Origin: Rhodobacteraceae bacterium NBU2976
GTDB taxonomy: Bacteria; Pseudomonadota; Alphaproteobacteria; Rhodobacterales; Rhodobacteraceae
Assembly (NCBI GenBank): GCA_023630215.1
Contig: JALPRQ010000002.1
Coordinates: 1-64,000 of the forward strand
Length of the DNA stretch: 64,000 nucleotides
Direction: 5' to 3'
The translations under genes were made by a program, and so were the position numbers. The notes beneath the pieces were generated by a model. That model searched no databases, was not told the DNA's origin, and saw only the letters and a program-made list of their open reading frames with translations. Below, piece after piece: positions 1 through 7,735 of this stretch (the stretch's first letter is position 1; each line of letters starts with the position of its first letter).

Positions 1-302
1 GTCTGATGCACTCTGTTCCAAAGAAACAAAGAAACCACCAAACAGTGAAGCTGACACTCACATCATCGACCTAAGCCTAGTGAGCCGATATGACAAGCAA
101 TTCCGTCGATTACGACCAAACCACCCGCATATCTCTTCATCATATATAACAATGTCAAAGAGCGTGCTTCCCTTAGAAAGCAACAGCAGCTGACCGTGTC
201 TGGCCCGCTGCCGTGAGGGCGGCTTTTAGGCAGATTCGTCAGGGGGTGCAACAGGAAAAATCACGAAATTCGCAAAAATTTTCGAACCCGGCAATATTCC
301 CT
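1..302. other. Intergenic, no gene recognised
   Basis: I see no convincing coding frame, tRNA or hairpin with a T-tract here. The longest frame (62 codons, minus strand, 63-251) has a Cys-rich, unstructured composition and no ribosome-binding site, so I treat it as chance. The segment lies downstream of the minus-strand membrane-protein gene and may also hold the end of a transcript that starts outside the window. Confidence 0.5.
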
Positions 303-659
303 TTATTCCTTGGCTCCGACAGCCGCCAGGCCCAGCAATCCGGCCACCAGACACATCGCAATCGGGAACATGGTAAAGACGCCAAAGCCCAAACCCCACA
401 ACATTCCCGCGGCAGAGATGAACATCAACACCGCACCGATGACGGGACGTGCGCCCGTCATTGCGCCGCCAGCGATCGCAAGGATCGGGGCAACAAGCCC
501 TACCAGCTTCCAACGAGCAGCATTTTCCGTGGTTTCGATCACATCACGGACTTCGGCGTTGAACCAATCGGTGAATTCAACCCAGCCATACGCAAAGAAA
601 CCAACAAACATACCGACGATTCCGCCAATGATTCCCAAGATAGTCGCTGCATTTTTCAT
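303..659 (-). CDS. Small four-helix membrane protein, function unknown
   Basis: A 118-residue protein with four predicted transmembrane helices: about residues 5-26 (Gly/Ile/Phe rich), 52-68, 72-92 and 95-114. The loop between helices 1 and 2 contains an acidic stretch (EFTDWFNAEVRDVIETTEN) that probably faces one side of the membrane. The layout resembles small DUF4064-like integral membrane proteins, but I do not recognise the family with certainty. Its ATG overlaps the TGA of the upstream ArsC-like gene (ATGA), so the two are translationally coupled; no functional link is evident. Confidence 0.75.
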   Translation of the reverse strand: MKNAATILGIIGGIVGMFVGFFAYGWVEFTDWFNAEVRDVIETTENAARWKLVGLVAPILAIAGGAMTGARPVIGAVLMFISAAGMLWGLGFGVFTMFPIAMCLVAGLLGLAAVGAKE

Positions 660-976
660 GTGAGGTCAGACTCCACGTCGCGGGACCAGCCCAGATATAA
701 TTGCCCGTCATCAATGACCGGGCGTTTCATCAAGGTGGGGTGAGTGACGAGAAGGTCAAGGGGAGGCTGTGTCCGTTCGGCGTCAGACAAGTCACGCCAG
801 GTGGTGGAACGGGTGTTGATCAATCGGTCGCCGAACGCCTCGTAAAACCGGAGAAGGTCCGCCGCAGGGACCCCGTCATCGCGCACATCAATATAGGTGA
901 CATCCCGACCGGCCGCCGCCAGCGATTTCAGCGCCTTTCGGCAGGTGTCACAGGTTTTCAGACCGTAGAATTTCAT
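656..976 (-). CDS. ArsC/Spx-family thioredoxin-fold reductase (YffB-like)
   Basis: A 106-residue cytoplasmic protein that opens with a thioredoxin-fold strand and the redox motif Cys9-x-x-Cys12 (KTCDTCRKA), followed by the family helices and the typical end 'LMKRPVIDDG'. These are hallmarks of the ArsC/Spx/YffB family, small glutathione- or thiol-dependent reductases. True arsenate reductases need a defined Arg triad that I cannot confirm, and no arsenic-resistance gene lies nearby, so arsenate as substrate is not supported. First gene of a two-gene unit with the membrane protein 303-659. Confidence 0.85.
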   Translation of the reverse strand: MKFYGLKTCDTCRKALKSLAAAGRDVTYIDVRDDGVPAADLLRFYEAFGDRLINTRSTTWRDLSDAERTQPPLDLLVTHPTLMKRPVIDDGQLYLGWSRDVESDLT

Positions 977-1032
977 CCATTCCCCTCCCTACCCGTTTGA
1001 TATGTAACAACAATCATATCCACAGAAAACCC

Positions 1033-1061
1033 TTGATTTTCAGCGCAATTTCCCCCATATG
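1033..1061 (+). promoter_or_regulatory. Predicted sigma70-type promoter of first csp gene
   Basis: A -35 element TTGATT (1033-1038) and a -10 element CATATG (1056-1061) are separated by 17 bases. The arrangement is repeated before the second csp gene, with the same spacing and flanking bases (AAAACCC before, CCCGTG-like and TTTCAC after). It implies a leader of roughly 115-120 nucleotides before the ATG at 1186. Confidence 0.6.
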
Positions 1062-1185
1062 AGCGCCGTGGATAAAGTCTTTCACACTTTGCTGAGACCC
1101 TTTTGGGACGTTCGGTAGAAGATAAAGACCGAAGGCACCAAGGCCGCTGCATGTCGCGGGCGGCACCCAAAAGGAGAAACACGGA

Positions 1186-1392
1186 ATGGCTACTGGCACC
1201 GTGAAATGGTTCAATGGAACCAAAGGTTATGGATTTATCGCTCCAGACGCTGGAGGCAGCGATGTCTTTGTACATATTTCTGCTGTTGAGCGCGCAGGTC
1301 TGAAAGGCCTGAACGACAACCAGAAAGTGTCTTATGAACTGGAAACCGGCCGTAATGGCAAGGAATCTGCGACGGACCTGAAACTGGTCTAA
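1186..1392 (+). CDS. Cold-shock domain protein (CspA family), copy 1
   Basis: A 68-residue single cold-shock domain (OB-fold) protein. RNP1 is KGYGFI (residues 13-18) and RNP2 is DVFVHIS (residues 26-32), the aromatic strip that binds single-stranded RNA and DNA. The start is set by AAGGAG about 10 bases upstream. The product probably acts as an RNA chaperone. It is nearly identical in plan to the next gene, so this is a tandem duplication. The long leader (about 118 nt) suggests post-transcriptional temperature control, as known for E. coli cspA. A strong terminator follows. Confidence 0.95.
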   Translation: MATGTVKWFNGTKGYGFIAPDAGGSDVFVHISAVERAGLKGLNDNQKVSYELETGRNGKESATDLKLV

Positions 1393-1413
1393 GCCCCTGT
1401 TACACAACAGGTA

Positions 1414-1446
1414 ACGGCGGTCGGGTCCCCCGCACCGCCGTTTTTC
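1414..1446 (+). terminator. Rho-independent terminator after csp copy 1
   Basis: Stem ACGGCGG(T) 1414-1421 pairs with (A)CCGCCGT 1434-1441, with a 12-base loop, followed by TTTTTCTT. This separates the two csp genes into independent transcripts. Confidence 0.85.
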
Positions 1447-1472
1447 TTGCCCGCCTGTCAGAATAAAACCCC

Positions 1473-1501
1473 TTGCTATTTCAAATATTTACCCCCATAT
1501 G
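1473..1501 (+). promoter_or_regulatory. Predicted promoter of second csp gene
   Basis: -35 TTGCTA (1473-1478), 17-base spacer, -10 CATATG (1496-1501). Geometry and surrounding bases match the promoter at 1033-1061, including the CCCCCATATGA block and a downstream TTTCAC (1519-1524). Confidence 0.6.
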
Positions 1502-1624
1502 ACCCCCGTGAAGTAGTTTTTCACGATTCCTCCTGACGCCTTATGCAGCTTGCGGTTTCACTTAAGACGCACTGCACCGAGGCTACCGCATACCGTGGGT
1601 GGCGATATATTAGGAGAATACGGC

Positions 1625-1834
1625 ATGGCTAATGGCACCGTAAAATGGTTCAACGCAACTAAAGGCTTCGGCTTCATCGCACCAGACAATGGTGGAAGCG
1701 ATGTTTTTGTTCATATTTCTGCCGTTGAGCAGGCTGGCCTTCAGGGCTTGGCTGACAACCAGAAAGTTTCTTATGAGCTGGAATCTGGCCGTAACGGCAA
1801 AGAATCCGCGACAGCTTTGAAACTGGCAAACTAA
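1625..1834 (+). CDS. Cold-shock domain protein (CspA family), copy 2
   Basis: A 69-residue cold-shock domain protein with KGFGFI (RNP1) and DVFVHIS (RNP2), differing from copy 1 at only about ten positions. The frame is open further upstream to 1550, but AGGAGAA at 1612-1618 sits correctly before the ATG at 1625, and the family begins at this Met, so 1625 is the start. The leader from the predicted promoter is almost exactly as long as that of copy 1. Same predicted role: single-stranded nucleic-acid binding and RNA chaperoning. Confidence 0.95.
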   Translation: MANGTVKWFNATKGFGFIAPDNGGSDVFVHISAVEQAGLQGLADNQKVSYELESGRNGKESATALKLAN

Positions 1835-1858
1835 TCCCGTTTCATATGTTAACGAATG

Positions 1859-1888
1859 CGCGGTCGGATCACTTCGGCCGCGTTTTTT
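1859..1888 (+). terminator. Rho-independent terminator after csp copy 2
   Basis: CGCGGTCG (1859-1866) pairs with CGGCCGCG (1875-1882) with one G-U pair and an 8-base loop, followed by six T (1883-1888). Confidence 0.85.
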
Positions 1889-2046
1889 GTTATGCAGGAA
1901 CCATGCAGAACCTATGCAGCATTTATGCATATAACAAACGTTAACGCTAAAGGTTTTTTAACCGGAAATCCGACGGGTTGACCCCGCGACGCGGCTAAAT
2001 TTCCGAAGGACCGGCAACACGAGACGTGCAGCGCGGACGTCAATGA

Positions 2047-2469
2047 TTACACCTGCGCGGCCCCGCAGCGGAGCAACCACGAGTTAATGAAGAAACTCCC
2101 CTGAATGGTGATCGTCGCCTCGAATTCACCGCCAGCCCTTACCACGTCAGTCCGGTTCGCCGGGATCACCACAATTTTCGCATTCATCAAATGATCGCCC
2201 ATCCCGACGATGTTCGAAAACTTGGATTGTATGATCACATAGCGCTCTTCGGAATCGCTGAACACGTCCGAGAAGGATCTCACGATGATTTCCGTGTCCG
2301 AGATGATCATCTCGAACGTCTTGGCGAGGTTGTCGCGTTTGAAACTGTCCTCGTTATCGCTGGCCGTCCGGAAATCCGCGGTGATACATTGCCAGACCTC
2401 AGGCGCTGCCGCCGCAGCGGGGAGTGCGCCCAGCAACAGGATCAAAGCTATAAAAATTCGTTTCACCAT
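2047..2469 (-). CDS. Secreted protein of unknown function
   Basis: A 140-residue protein with a clear Sec signal peptide: KR followed by a hydrophobic IFIALILLLGALP core and an AAAAA cleavage zone near residue 22. The mature part is about 118 residues, has two Cys (in WQCIT and LLRCG) that could form a disulfide, and a beta-rich pattern. I do not recognise a domain. GGGGAA precedes the ATG. It stands alone between the csp pair and a palindromic repeat; I cannot suggest a role beyond an exported or periplasmic location. Confidence 0.7.
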   Translation of the reverse strand: MVKRIFIALILLLGALPAAAAAPEVWQCITADFRTASDNEDSFKRDNLAKTFEMIISDTEIIVRSFSDVFSDSEERYVIIQSKFSNIVGMGDHLMNAKIVVIPANRTDVVRAGGEFEATITIQGSFFINSWLLRCGAAQV

Positions 2470-2587
2470 AAATTCCCCGTAAGTATGAAGCCAGACACTG
2501 CCCTGCCCTGACCTGACATATCAACGTCTCATTTATGGAAAAGTGGTGCAAGAATTATTGAGGGCGGTGGGGGGATTAGAACTGCCA

Positions 2588-2665
2588 CCCCACTCTGGCC
2601 GTTCGGGCGAGCGGCCGCGCCCGACCCTCCCCGCGGGAGGGCGCTTCACGCCCACCCAGTGTCGG
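2588..2665. repeat. GC-rich palindromic (REP-like) element
   Basis: A very GC-rich block built of nested hairpins: CCCTCCC (2625-2631) pairs with GGGAGGG (2635-2641) across a 3-base loop; GGGCG (2639-2643) with CGCCC (2649-2653); and GGCCG with CGGCC around 2598-2617. It lies just past the stop of the AT-rich two-gene unit 2687-4083. Similar GC-rich palindromes are common between genes in Rhodobacterales genomes, from memory. Only one copy is seen in this window, so repetition elsewhere is inferred. No tRNA can be folded from it. Confidence 0.5.
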
Positions 2666-2686
2666 GCGTTAGGTTGGTGATGGAGA

Positions 2687-3178
2687 TTAGCCAAAATCTC
2701 GTCGTTGCTTAACAATTGCGGCTGCTACGCGAGGCAGGTAAATGGACATCATAAAGCTAAAACAGGTGAAGAACACAAACGCACTTGTGATTGGTTTAAG
2801 GTGCGTTGGAACCACCTGATAGGAAGTTAATTGGACTGCGAAGAATTTCGTAATCAGCCCTAGAATTATCGCGATGAAGTATATCGAGAAAAGTAAGTAT
2901 TGTTGCGCAACCAAATTTTGATCGGATTCCGCAAGGGCTGTTTCAATTCTATCGACTTCGTCAGCATCCGCATACTCAGCCGGACGCACGCTTGGTTTTG
3001 ACGCTAAGACTGTAAAAATTGCTAGCGAAACGCCCACAAAAATAGCTAATACGCTGGACGAAATATCAACCATCGCCCAATAAGGTTTCGGGTCTCGCCA
3101 AGCATGAAAGGCAACGAAACCCGCGATAACGATGGCAACCAAAAACCACCCCGTCGTGAATTTCAAATTTCCGTTCAT
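2687..3178 (-). CDS. Four-helix membrane protein, candidate RexB-like partner
   Basis: A 163-residue integral membrane protein with four predicted helices: about residues 9-25, 39-59, 96-117 and 131-152. Helices 2 and 3 are joined by a charged cytoplasmic-type loop (DADEVDRIETALAESDQN). Its ATG overlaps the stop of the 302-residue gene upstream (ATGA). Size, four-helix topology, gene order and coupling match lambda rexB (144 residues, four helices, directly after rexA). Sequence identity to RexB, recalled from memory, is weak, so the call rests on topology and context. AT-rich composition unlike thyX upstream points to recent acquisition. Another membrane effector of a two-gene defence module is the main alternative. 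Confidence 0.5.
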   Translation of the reverse strand: MNGNLKFTTGWFLVAIVIAGFVAFHAWRDPKPYWAMVDISSSVLAIFVGVSLAIFTVLASKPSVRPAEYADADEVDRIETALAESDQNLVAQQYLLFSIYFIAIILGLITKFFAVQLTSYQVVPTHLKPITSAFVFFTCFSFMMSIYLPRVAAAIVKQRRDFG

Positions 3179-4083
3179 ACTTTAATTAATCCTTCTGAGA
3201 TAAGTTCTTTTTGGAAGATTGCTAGTTCGTTTTCCAATTGCTGATAATGAACAGTGTTCGCGTAACGACGAACGCTAACTCTCTTAATTAGTTTTAGGTT
3301 TCTGTTCGTTAGAACCTTCCCATTTTCAAGATGGATCGTATAGGCCTCTTCAGTGTCTGACTCTACAACTTCAGATCCTATCTCTGTTAGCCACACGTCC
3401 TTCTCAATCTCATCTTTTCTAAATCTTCCGCGGCTTAAATGTATCCTGCCAACTGTATTAGCTCGCTTCCGAATATCCTCTTTCGCTCCAGGACGGGTCA
3501 GGAGCATATCTAATACGGCGGGAACACTCTGCCTAAAATCAGGTAGCGAAGCCAAATATCCTGTAATCCCGAAGTCAATTCTCGAGACACCAAATTCCTT
3601 CAGTTCATCCAATTTGACTTTGTTTGGCACGTCTTCAATTTCCAGCCTAGTTTCTCCTTTTGTGAGCCCAAGAGACGAACAAATTTCACATATGCACCTT
3701 GACAATGTTCTGTTTTTGTTCGCCATACCTGATGCTATAATGTCATTATCTTTGATTAGCAAGACCATGTCATTCAGGAGGAATTCTTGGTTTTGTGGAG
3801 GCTGTAACTCTTCAATCCCGGCAGAGGTGGTGGTGCTGGAAAAATTAATTGTACCAGTACCGCCGTTCTCAAACTCAAAAATATGAATGAAAACACCATT
3901 CGCACCGTCTTGTTCCCTAATGCTCGCGAACACGATCGACTTCAACAAATCTACTTTGACGATCCTGTCCACCGCTTTCGCCTGTCGCTGAAAAAGCGAC
4001 GTTAGCAAATCTTCAAGTGTGGATTTGTAATCGGAAGAAAAAATCGCTTTTTTGAAAACAAGTGTTTTGGTTCTATCAGACAT
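3175..4083 (-). CDS. Candidate RexA-like protein of a two-gene exclusion module
   Basis: A 302-residue soluble protein, AT-rich and unlike its neighbours in codon use. The middle part (about residues 95-170) runs LNDMVLLIKDNDIIASG, then a Leu/Cys-rich helix, then GLTKGETRLEIE and a Val/Asp-rich strand. In order and spacing this parallels the recalled central part of lambda RexA (FLFVEGDTIGFA, a helix, LSSGERVQIEP). RexA is a DNA-binding sensor that acts with the RexB membrane protein in phage exclusion. Here the next gene encodes a four-helix membrane protein with an overlapping start. The ribosome-binding site (GAGGGG) lies within the last codons of thyX, so expression may follow thyX. The homology is inferred by eye; no prophage genes surround it. 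Confidence 0.5.
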   Translation of the reverse strand: MSDRTKTLVFKKAIFSSDYKSTLEDLLTSLFQRQAKAVDRIVKVDLLKSIVFASIREQDGANGVFIHIFEFENGGTGTINFSSTTTSAGIEELQPPQNQEFLLNDMVLLIKDNDIIASGMANKNRTLSRCICEICSSLGLTKGETRLEIEDVPNKVKLDELKEFGVSRIDFGITGYLASLPDFRQSVPAVLDMLLTRPGAKEDIRKRANTVGRIHLSRGRFRKDEIEKDVWLTEIGSEVVESDTEEAYTIHLENGKVLTNRNLKLIKRVSVRRYANTVHYQQLENELAIFQKELISEGLIKV

Positions 4084-4085
4084 TT

Positions 4086-4994
4086 CTACCCCTCAACAAC
4101 CTCCATCAACTCGCGCCATTCGCGAGCGCTCATGCCGGAACTCTCCTGCGTTACCGTCTCACCCTTCAGCATTTTCTGCAACACTTTTAGCCCCGGGCCG
4201 GACAGTTGCGTGCCGCCTAGACGGTAATCCTCGAACGCTTTATAGGCGAACGGCACCCAGTCGGCGACGATCTTGCACATGGCCTCGGCATAGACGCGGA
4301 TTTCATATTGCGCGTGGGCATCGGCGCGCAGGCGCAGGAAGTGGAACAGGTTGTGGAGGTCAACTTTCCAGTACCATTGCGTATAGATATTCGCGGGCAG
4401 GTTCATGCGGGCGAGTTCGCGGGCAAGGCCTTGCTGCCCATCCTCCGACATCATTTCTTCGTAATGGTCATAGGCGCGGGTGCTGTCCTCGCGCAGGATA
4501 TCGAGAACGCGCTGTGCTTCCTCGCCCTGCAATGTCTCGCCGCGGCCCTGATTGTTGATGACCGACTGCGCCTGCAGGTTTTCGGGCGCGGGGATGTAGA
4601 ATTCACGGTCAAGGATCGAGTAGCGGGCGGAGTATTCGTTGACGTTGGCGGTGCGGTGGCGGATCCACTGGCGGGCGACAAATACGGGGAGTTTGACGTG
4701 GAATTTAACCTCGCACATCTCGAACGGGGTGGAGTGCCAGTGGCGCATGAGGTAGCGGATCAGGCCCTCGTCGTTGGACACCGCCTTGGTGCCCTTGCCA
4801 TATGACACACGGGCGGCCTGCGTGATGGCATTGTCGTCGCCCATATAGTCGATGACGCGGATGAAGCCATGGTCCAGCACAGGGTGCGCTGTGTAAAGAT
4901 GTTTCTCCATCCCCGGGGCGGTGGCGCGACGCGTTGGCGTGGTCTGCGCGCGCTGTTCGTCAATCTCGGCCTGTTGCTCTGGCGTTAGGGGCAT
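4086..4994 (-). CDS. thyX: Flavin-dependent thymidylate synthase ThyX
   Basis: Makes dTMP from dUMP with methylene-tetrahydrofolate, FAD and NADPH. The 302-residue protein carries the ThyX signature [13 protein letters not shown] at residues 112-124 (RHR, then Ser and Arg at the family spacing) and the end motif typical of long alphaproteobacterial ThyX. The frame is open nine codons further upstream, but GGAGG lies 7 bases before the ATG at 4994, which fixes the start. No thyA is seen in the window. The AT-rich RexA-like gene begins only two bases after the thyX stop codon, so it probably shares the transcript. Confidence 0.95.
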   Translation of the reverse strand: MPLTPEQQAEIDEQRAQTTPTRRATAPGMEKHLYTAHPVLDHGFIRVIDYMGDDNAITQAARVSYGKGTKAVSNDEGLIRYLMRHWHSTPFEMCEVKFHVKLPVFVARQWIRHRTANVNEYSARYSILDREFYIPAPENLQAQSVINNQGRGETLQGEEAQRVLDILREDSTRAYDHYEEMMSEDGQQGLARELARMNLPANIYTQWYWKVDLHNLFHFLRLRADAHAQYEIRVYAEAMCKIVADWVPFAYKAFEDYRLGGTQLSGPGLKVLQKMLKGETVTQESSGMSAREWRELMEVVEG

Positions 4995-5057
4995 GCTGTC
5001 CTCCGATTCTTTTGGAAACACTATATATAGCGGGGGACGGTCCGTGAACCACTATAT

Positions 5058-5087
5058 CCCCCGGCCGGGCGATTTCCGGGCCGGGGG
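5058..5087 (-). other. Strong GC hairpin between two minus-strand genes
   Basis: CCCCCGGCC (5058-5066) and GGCCGGGGG (5079-5087) form a perfect 9-bp stem with a 12-base loop. It lies just after the stop of the SnoaL-like gene (5095) and before thyX. No T-tract follows on the minus strand, so it may be a weak terminator or mRNA 3'-end stabiliser. Confidence 0.45.
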
Positions 5088-5094
5088 GTTGGGA

Positions 5095-5541
5095 TCAGTG
5101 GGCGGGGGTGTGCATGACGCTGTCACCAAACGGGTGGTCGATGACCATTTTCCATGTGTCATCGGGCTGGCGGCGAAGGACGGCGACGGACAAGGCGGAC
5201 ATCTCGCCGTCGGGTCCGGGCGCGGTCCATTGCATCAGGTGGAGGGCGGTGTCGCCGGCGATGACCACCTCGTGCGCGCCATAAGTGAAGTTGATGCCGG
5301 ACGCGATGAAGGCCGCGAACATGGCGCGAAGCTCGGCATCGCCGGTGACCGGTTGGCCGGGTTCGGCAAGGACCGTGGCTCCGGGCGCATAGGTCGACAT
5401 GATCCTGTCGATATCGCCCGCCGCAAACGCGTCGGTCATGGTGGTGATGGTGGTCAGGATCGGGGTGTCGGGCATTGCGCTCTCCGTCAGGGCGAGGGTT
5501 GGGGTAAGGGCCAGAAATATGGCCGCAAGGGTTCGTGTCAT
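5095..5541 (-). CDS. Exported SnoaL/NTF2-fold (DUF4440-like) protein
   Basis: A 148-residue protein with an N-terminal signal peptide (residues 1-19, TRTLAAIFLALTPTLALT). The rest follows the NTF2/ketosteroid-isomerase-like pattern of DUF4440 proteins: a helix with AFAAGDIDRIMSTYAPGA, then EPGQPVTGDAELRAMF, then beta strands ending in WKMVIDHPF. Such proteins bind small hydrophobic molecules or serve as accessory subunits; the substrate cannot be read from sequence. It is divergent from the WYL-type regulator at 5614 and may be its target, which is inference from position only. Confidence 0.75.
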   Translation of the reverse strand: MTRTLAAIFLALTPTLALTESAMPDTPILTTITTMTDAFAAGDIDRIMSTYAPGATVLAEPGQPVTGDAELRAMFAAFIASGINFTYGAHEVVIAGDTALHLMQWTAPGPDGEMSALSVAVLRRQPDDTWKMVIDHPFGDSVMHTPAH

Positions 5542-5613
5542 ATCAGGTTCCTTTCTGTTGACAGGGATGGGTCTAGCGGGTTGTTGTGTCAGAAACTGGC
5601 AGTGGGGTGCAGC

Positions 5614-6303
5614 GTGAGAGTTTTTCGATTGTTCGAGGTCATGGACAGACTGCGGGCGCGGACGCAGCCGGTGACGGCGCGCGATCTGGCGGCCGAGATG
5701 GGCGTGTCGATCCGCACCATGTATCGTGACATTGCGGATTTGCAGGGGATGGGTGCGCCGATCCGGGGCGAAGGCGGTATCGGGTACGTGATGGAGCGGG
5801 GGTATTTCCTACCCTCGCTTACCTTTGACGAGGAGGAGCTGGCGGCGTTGTCGCTGGGCACCAAGCTGGTCGCGGCGCGGACGTCCGACAGCCTGGCCGG
5901 GGCAGCCAAACGGGCGGCGGGCAAAATTGCGTCGGCGATTGGCGAGGCCTCACGCGAGGGGTTTTTGGAGAGCCCGCTTGCGGCCGGGACCAGTGCGGCG
6001 ACCCCGACCCCGGCAACCGGCGCATTGCAGGACCGACTGCGCGCCGCGATACGCGAACGGCGCAAGCTGGAAATATCGTATCTAAGCCTGTCTAACCGCG
6101 CCTCTACCCGCGTGGCGCGGCCCTTGGGTCTGACCGTGTTTGATGCGGCGTGGTTGCTGACAATCTGGTGCGAAACGGCCGAGGATTTTCGCCATTTGCG
6201 GCTGGACCGGATCGAGGCAATTGCCGACACCGGCCAGACCTTCCGACACGAGCGTGGCAAGCGCTTCGCCGACGCGCTTCACCGCGAGGACGGGTCCGCC
6301 TGA
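5614..6303 (+). CDS. YafY-family transcriptional regulator (HTH-11 + WYL domain)
   Basis: A 229-residue regulator. Residues 1-60 hold an HTH_11 winged helix (FEVMDRLRARTQPVTARDLAAEMGVS..TMYRDIADL), and the C-terminal part carries a WYL-type domain (LEISYLSLSNRASTRVARPLGL and WLLTIWCETAEDFRHLRLDRI) that in relatives senses ligands. The open frame extends far upstream through the divergent gene, but family length and the start of the HTH place translation at the GTG at 5614; an ATG at 5641 would cut the first helix. It probably controls itself and a neighbour, either the SnoaL gene or the DoxX gene. Confidence 0.85.
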   Translation: MRVFRLFEVMDRLRARTQPVTARDLAAEMGVSIRTMYRDIADLQGMGAPIRGEGGIGYVMERGYFLPSLTFDEEELAALSLGTKLVAARTSDSLAGAAKRAAGKIASAIGEASREGFLESPLAAGTSAATPTPATGALQDRLRAAIRERRKLEISYLSLSNRASTRVARPLGLTVFDAAWLLTIWCETAEDFRHLRLDRIEAIADTGQTFRHERGKRFADALHREDGSA

Positions 6304-6322
6304 ACGCGACGGACCCAAATGT

Positions 6323-6718
6323 TTAGGCGGCAACGGCACCCATCGGGACGACGCTGGTGGACGGGTCTTTCCTCGCGACGTTTTGCAGCTGGAATGACAC
6401 GATCAGGGCGATCAGGGCCACGAGGGCCGGGACGAATCCACCGTCTGCAGCGTTAATGTGGGCGGAAATTGCAAGGATCAGGTGAAAGAACATGCCCGCA
6501 TAGGCCAGATCGCTGAGGCGGACATTGACGCGGGACAGGATCGCGGCGGCACCGGCAAGTTTCGCAATAGCAAGCGGCAGGATCAGGTAGGCGGGATAGC
6601 CGAGGGCGGCATACATGCCCTGCACCATCTCGGGGCTCGTCAGATAAAAGATACCGCCGCCGATATAGACAAGGGACAGCAGGCCGGTGGCAATCCAGTA
6701 GGTGATTTTCAGTTTCAT
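6323..6718 (-). CDS. DoxX-like family membrane protein
   Basis: A 131-residue membrane protein with four predicted helices and the DoxX-like (DoxX_2) pattern: TYWIATGLLSLVYIGGGIFYL at the start, then GYPAYLILPLAIAKLAGAAAIL, and two further hydrophobic segments. The family is linked in places to quinone or thiol redox metabolism, but no specific reaction can be assigned. It ends 19 bases from the convergent WYL regulator and is divergent, across about 100 bases, from the LysR regulator at 6818, the likeliest controller. Confidence 0.85.
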   Translation of the reverse strand: MKLKITYWIATGLLSLVYIGGGIFYLTSPEMVQGMYAALGYPAYLILPLAIAKLAGAAAILSRVNVRLSDLAYAGMFFHLILAISAHINAADGGFVPALVALIALIVSFQLQNVARKDPSTSVVPMGAVAA

Positions 6719-6817
6719 GGCGTTCTCCGAATTGGGTTGATTTACCGCTAGATAAATATGAAACTAATGGATGATAATATGTCGTATTGTTCATACAGTT
6801 AAAACCAATGGTGTGAG

Positions 6818-7735
6818 ATGCTGGACCGCCTGACCTCTATGCAAATTCTGGTGTCGATCGCGGACGAGGGGTCGATTTCAGCCGCAGCGCGGCGTAACGG
6901 AATGTCGGCCACGATGGCGACGAAACATCTGAACGCATTGGAGGGGCAGCTGGGCGTGTCGCTGGTGCGGCGCAGCACGCGCCATGTGGCGCTGACCGAT
7001 CAGGGGGAAAGCTACCTGACCACCTGTCGACGTATCCTGCAAGATGTCAGCGATGCCGAGGCTGAAATGCGCGAACATGCGGTCACACCGCGCGGGCTGT
7101 TGCGCATGTCCGTGCCCGCCGTGCTGGGGGAGATGTTCATCGCGCCCGCCATTGGACGGTTTCTGGCGGATAACCCCCTTTTGGCAGTGGATTTGCACCT
7201 GTCCGATCAGTTCGTTGATCTGAACAGCGGCGAATATGATCTGGCGATCCGTATCACCCACCTGTCGGACAGCAGCCTGATAGCGCGCAAATTGTGCGAC
7301 ATTCCGATGGTGTTGGCGGCCTCCCCCGCCTATTTGGCAGCGCGAGGGGTGCCGACGACGAAGGAAGATATGGAGAAGCATTGCTTCCTTGGCTACCCGC
7401 GCACGGATGATTTGGCCCGGCGGTATTGGCGCATCGGACCAGAAAAAGCGGCCGAGCACACTTCGCTGCCCCGGTTTATTTGCAACAGTGGCACGGCCAT
7501 GGCGCAGGCGGCGATGGATGGGCTGGGGATTGCGGCGGGGCCGATCTATTTCATGCGGGATCAACTGCGCGACGGAACACTGACCGCCATCCACGATCTG
7601 CCGATCCCGGAACTGGACGGTGTATCCGCGCATGCCGTCTATCCCGCCCACCGCCGTACGCCAACCAACACGCGTGTGATGGTCGACTGGCTGGTCGCGC
7701 TGTTTCGCAACGGGCTGCCATGGTCAGACGGCTAA
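6818..7735 (+). CDS. LysR-family transcriptional regulator
   Basis: A 305-residue LysR regulator. Residues 1-60 form the winged HTH (LTSMQILVSIADEGSISAAARRNGMSATMATKHLNALE), followed by the linker helix and a type-2 periplasmic-binding-like effector domain from about residue 90. The divergent gene is a DoxX-like membrane protein, the classic arrangement in which a LysR protein controls its divergent neighbour. The 99-base gap is AT-rich and should hold both promoters. The last 12 bases overlap the end of the convergent SDR gene. Confidence 0.9.
   Translation: MLDRLTSMQILVSIADEGSISAAARRNGMSATMATKHLNALEGQLGVSLVRRSTRHVALTDQGESYLTTCRRILQDVSDAEAEMREHAVTPRGLLRMSVPAVLGEMFIAPAIGRFLADNPLLAVDLHLSDQFVDLNSGEYDLAIRITHLSDSSLIARKLCDIPMVLAASPAYLAARGVPTTKEDMEKHCFLGYPRTDDLARRYWRIGPEKAAEHTSLPRFICNSGTAMAQAAMDGLGIAAGPIYFMRDQLRDGTLTAIHDLPIPELDGVSAHAVYPAHRRTPTNTRVMVDWLVALFRNGLPWSDG

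Noticed and set aside
2560-2600. tRNA-like 3' end (TTCTAATCC followed by a C-rich stem) next to the palindromic element
   Set aside because: No acceptor, D or anticodon arm can be folded, and the T loop lacks the normal GTTCRA sequence, so it is neither a tRNA nor a safe attachment site.
2687-4083. Kiwa (KwaA/KwaB) as explanation of the membrane-plus-soluble pair
   Set aside because: Gene order and the predicted pattern of the soluble protein fit RexA better; I do not see the DUF4868 features of KwaB. Not fully excluded.
5058-5087. Rho-independent terminator for the SnoaL-like gene
   Set aside because: The stem is strong but no T-tract follows on the minus strand, so it is listed only as a hairpin.
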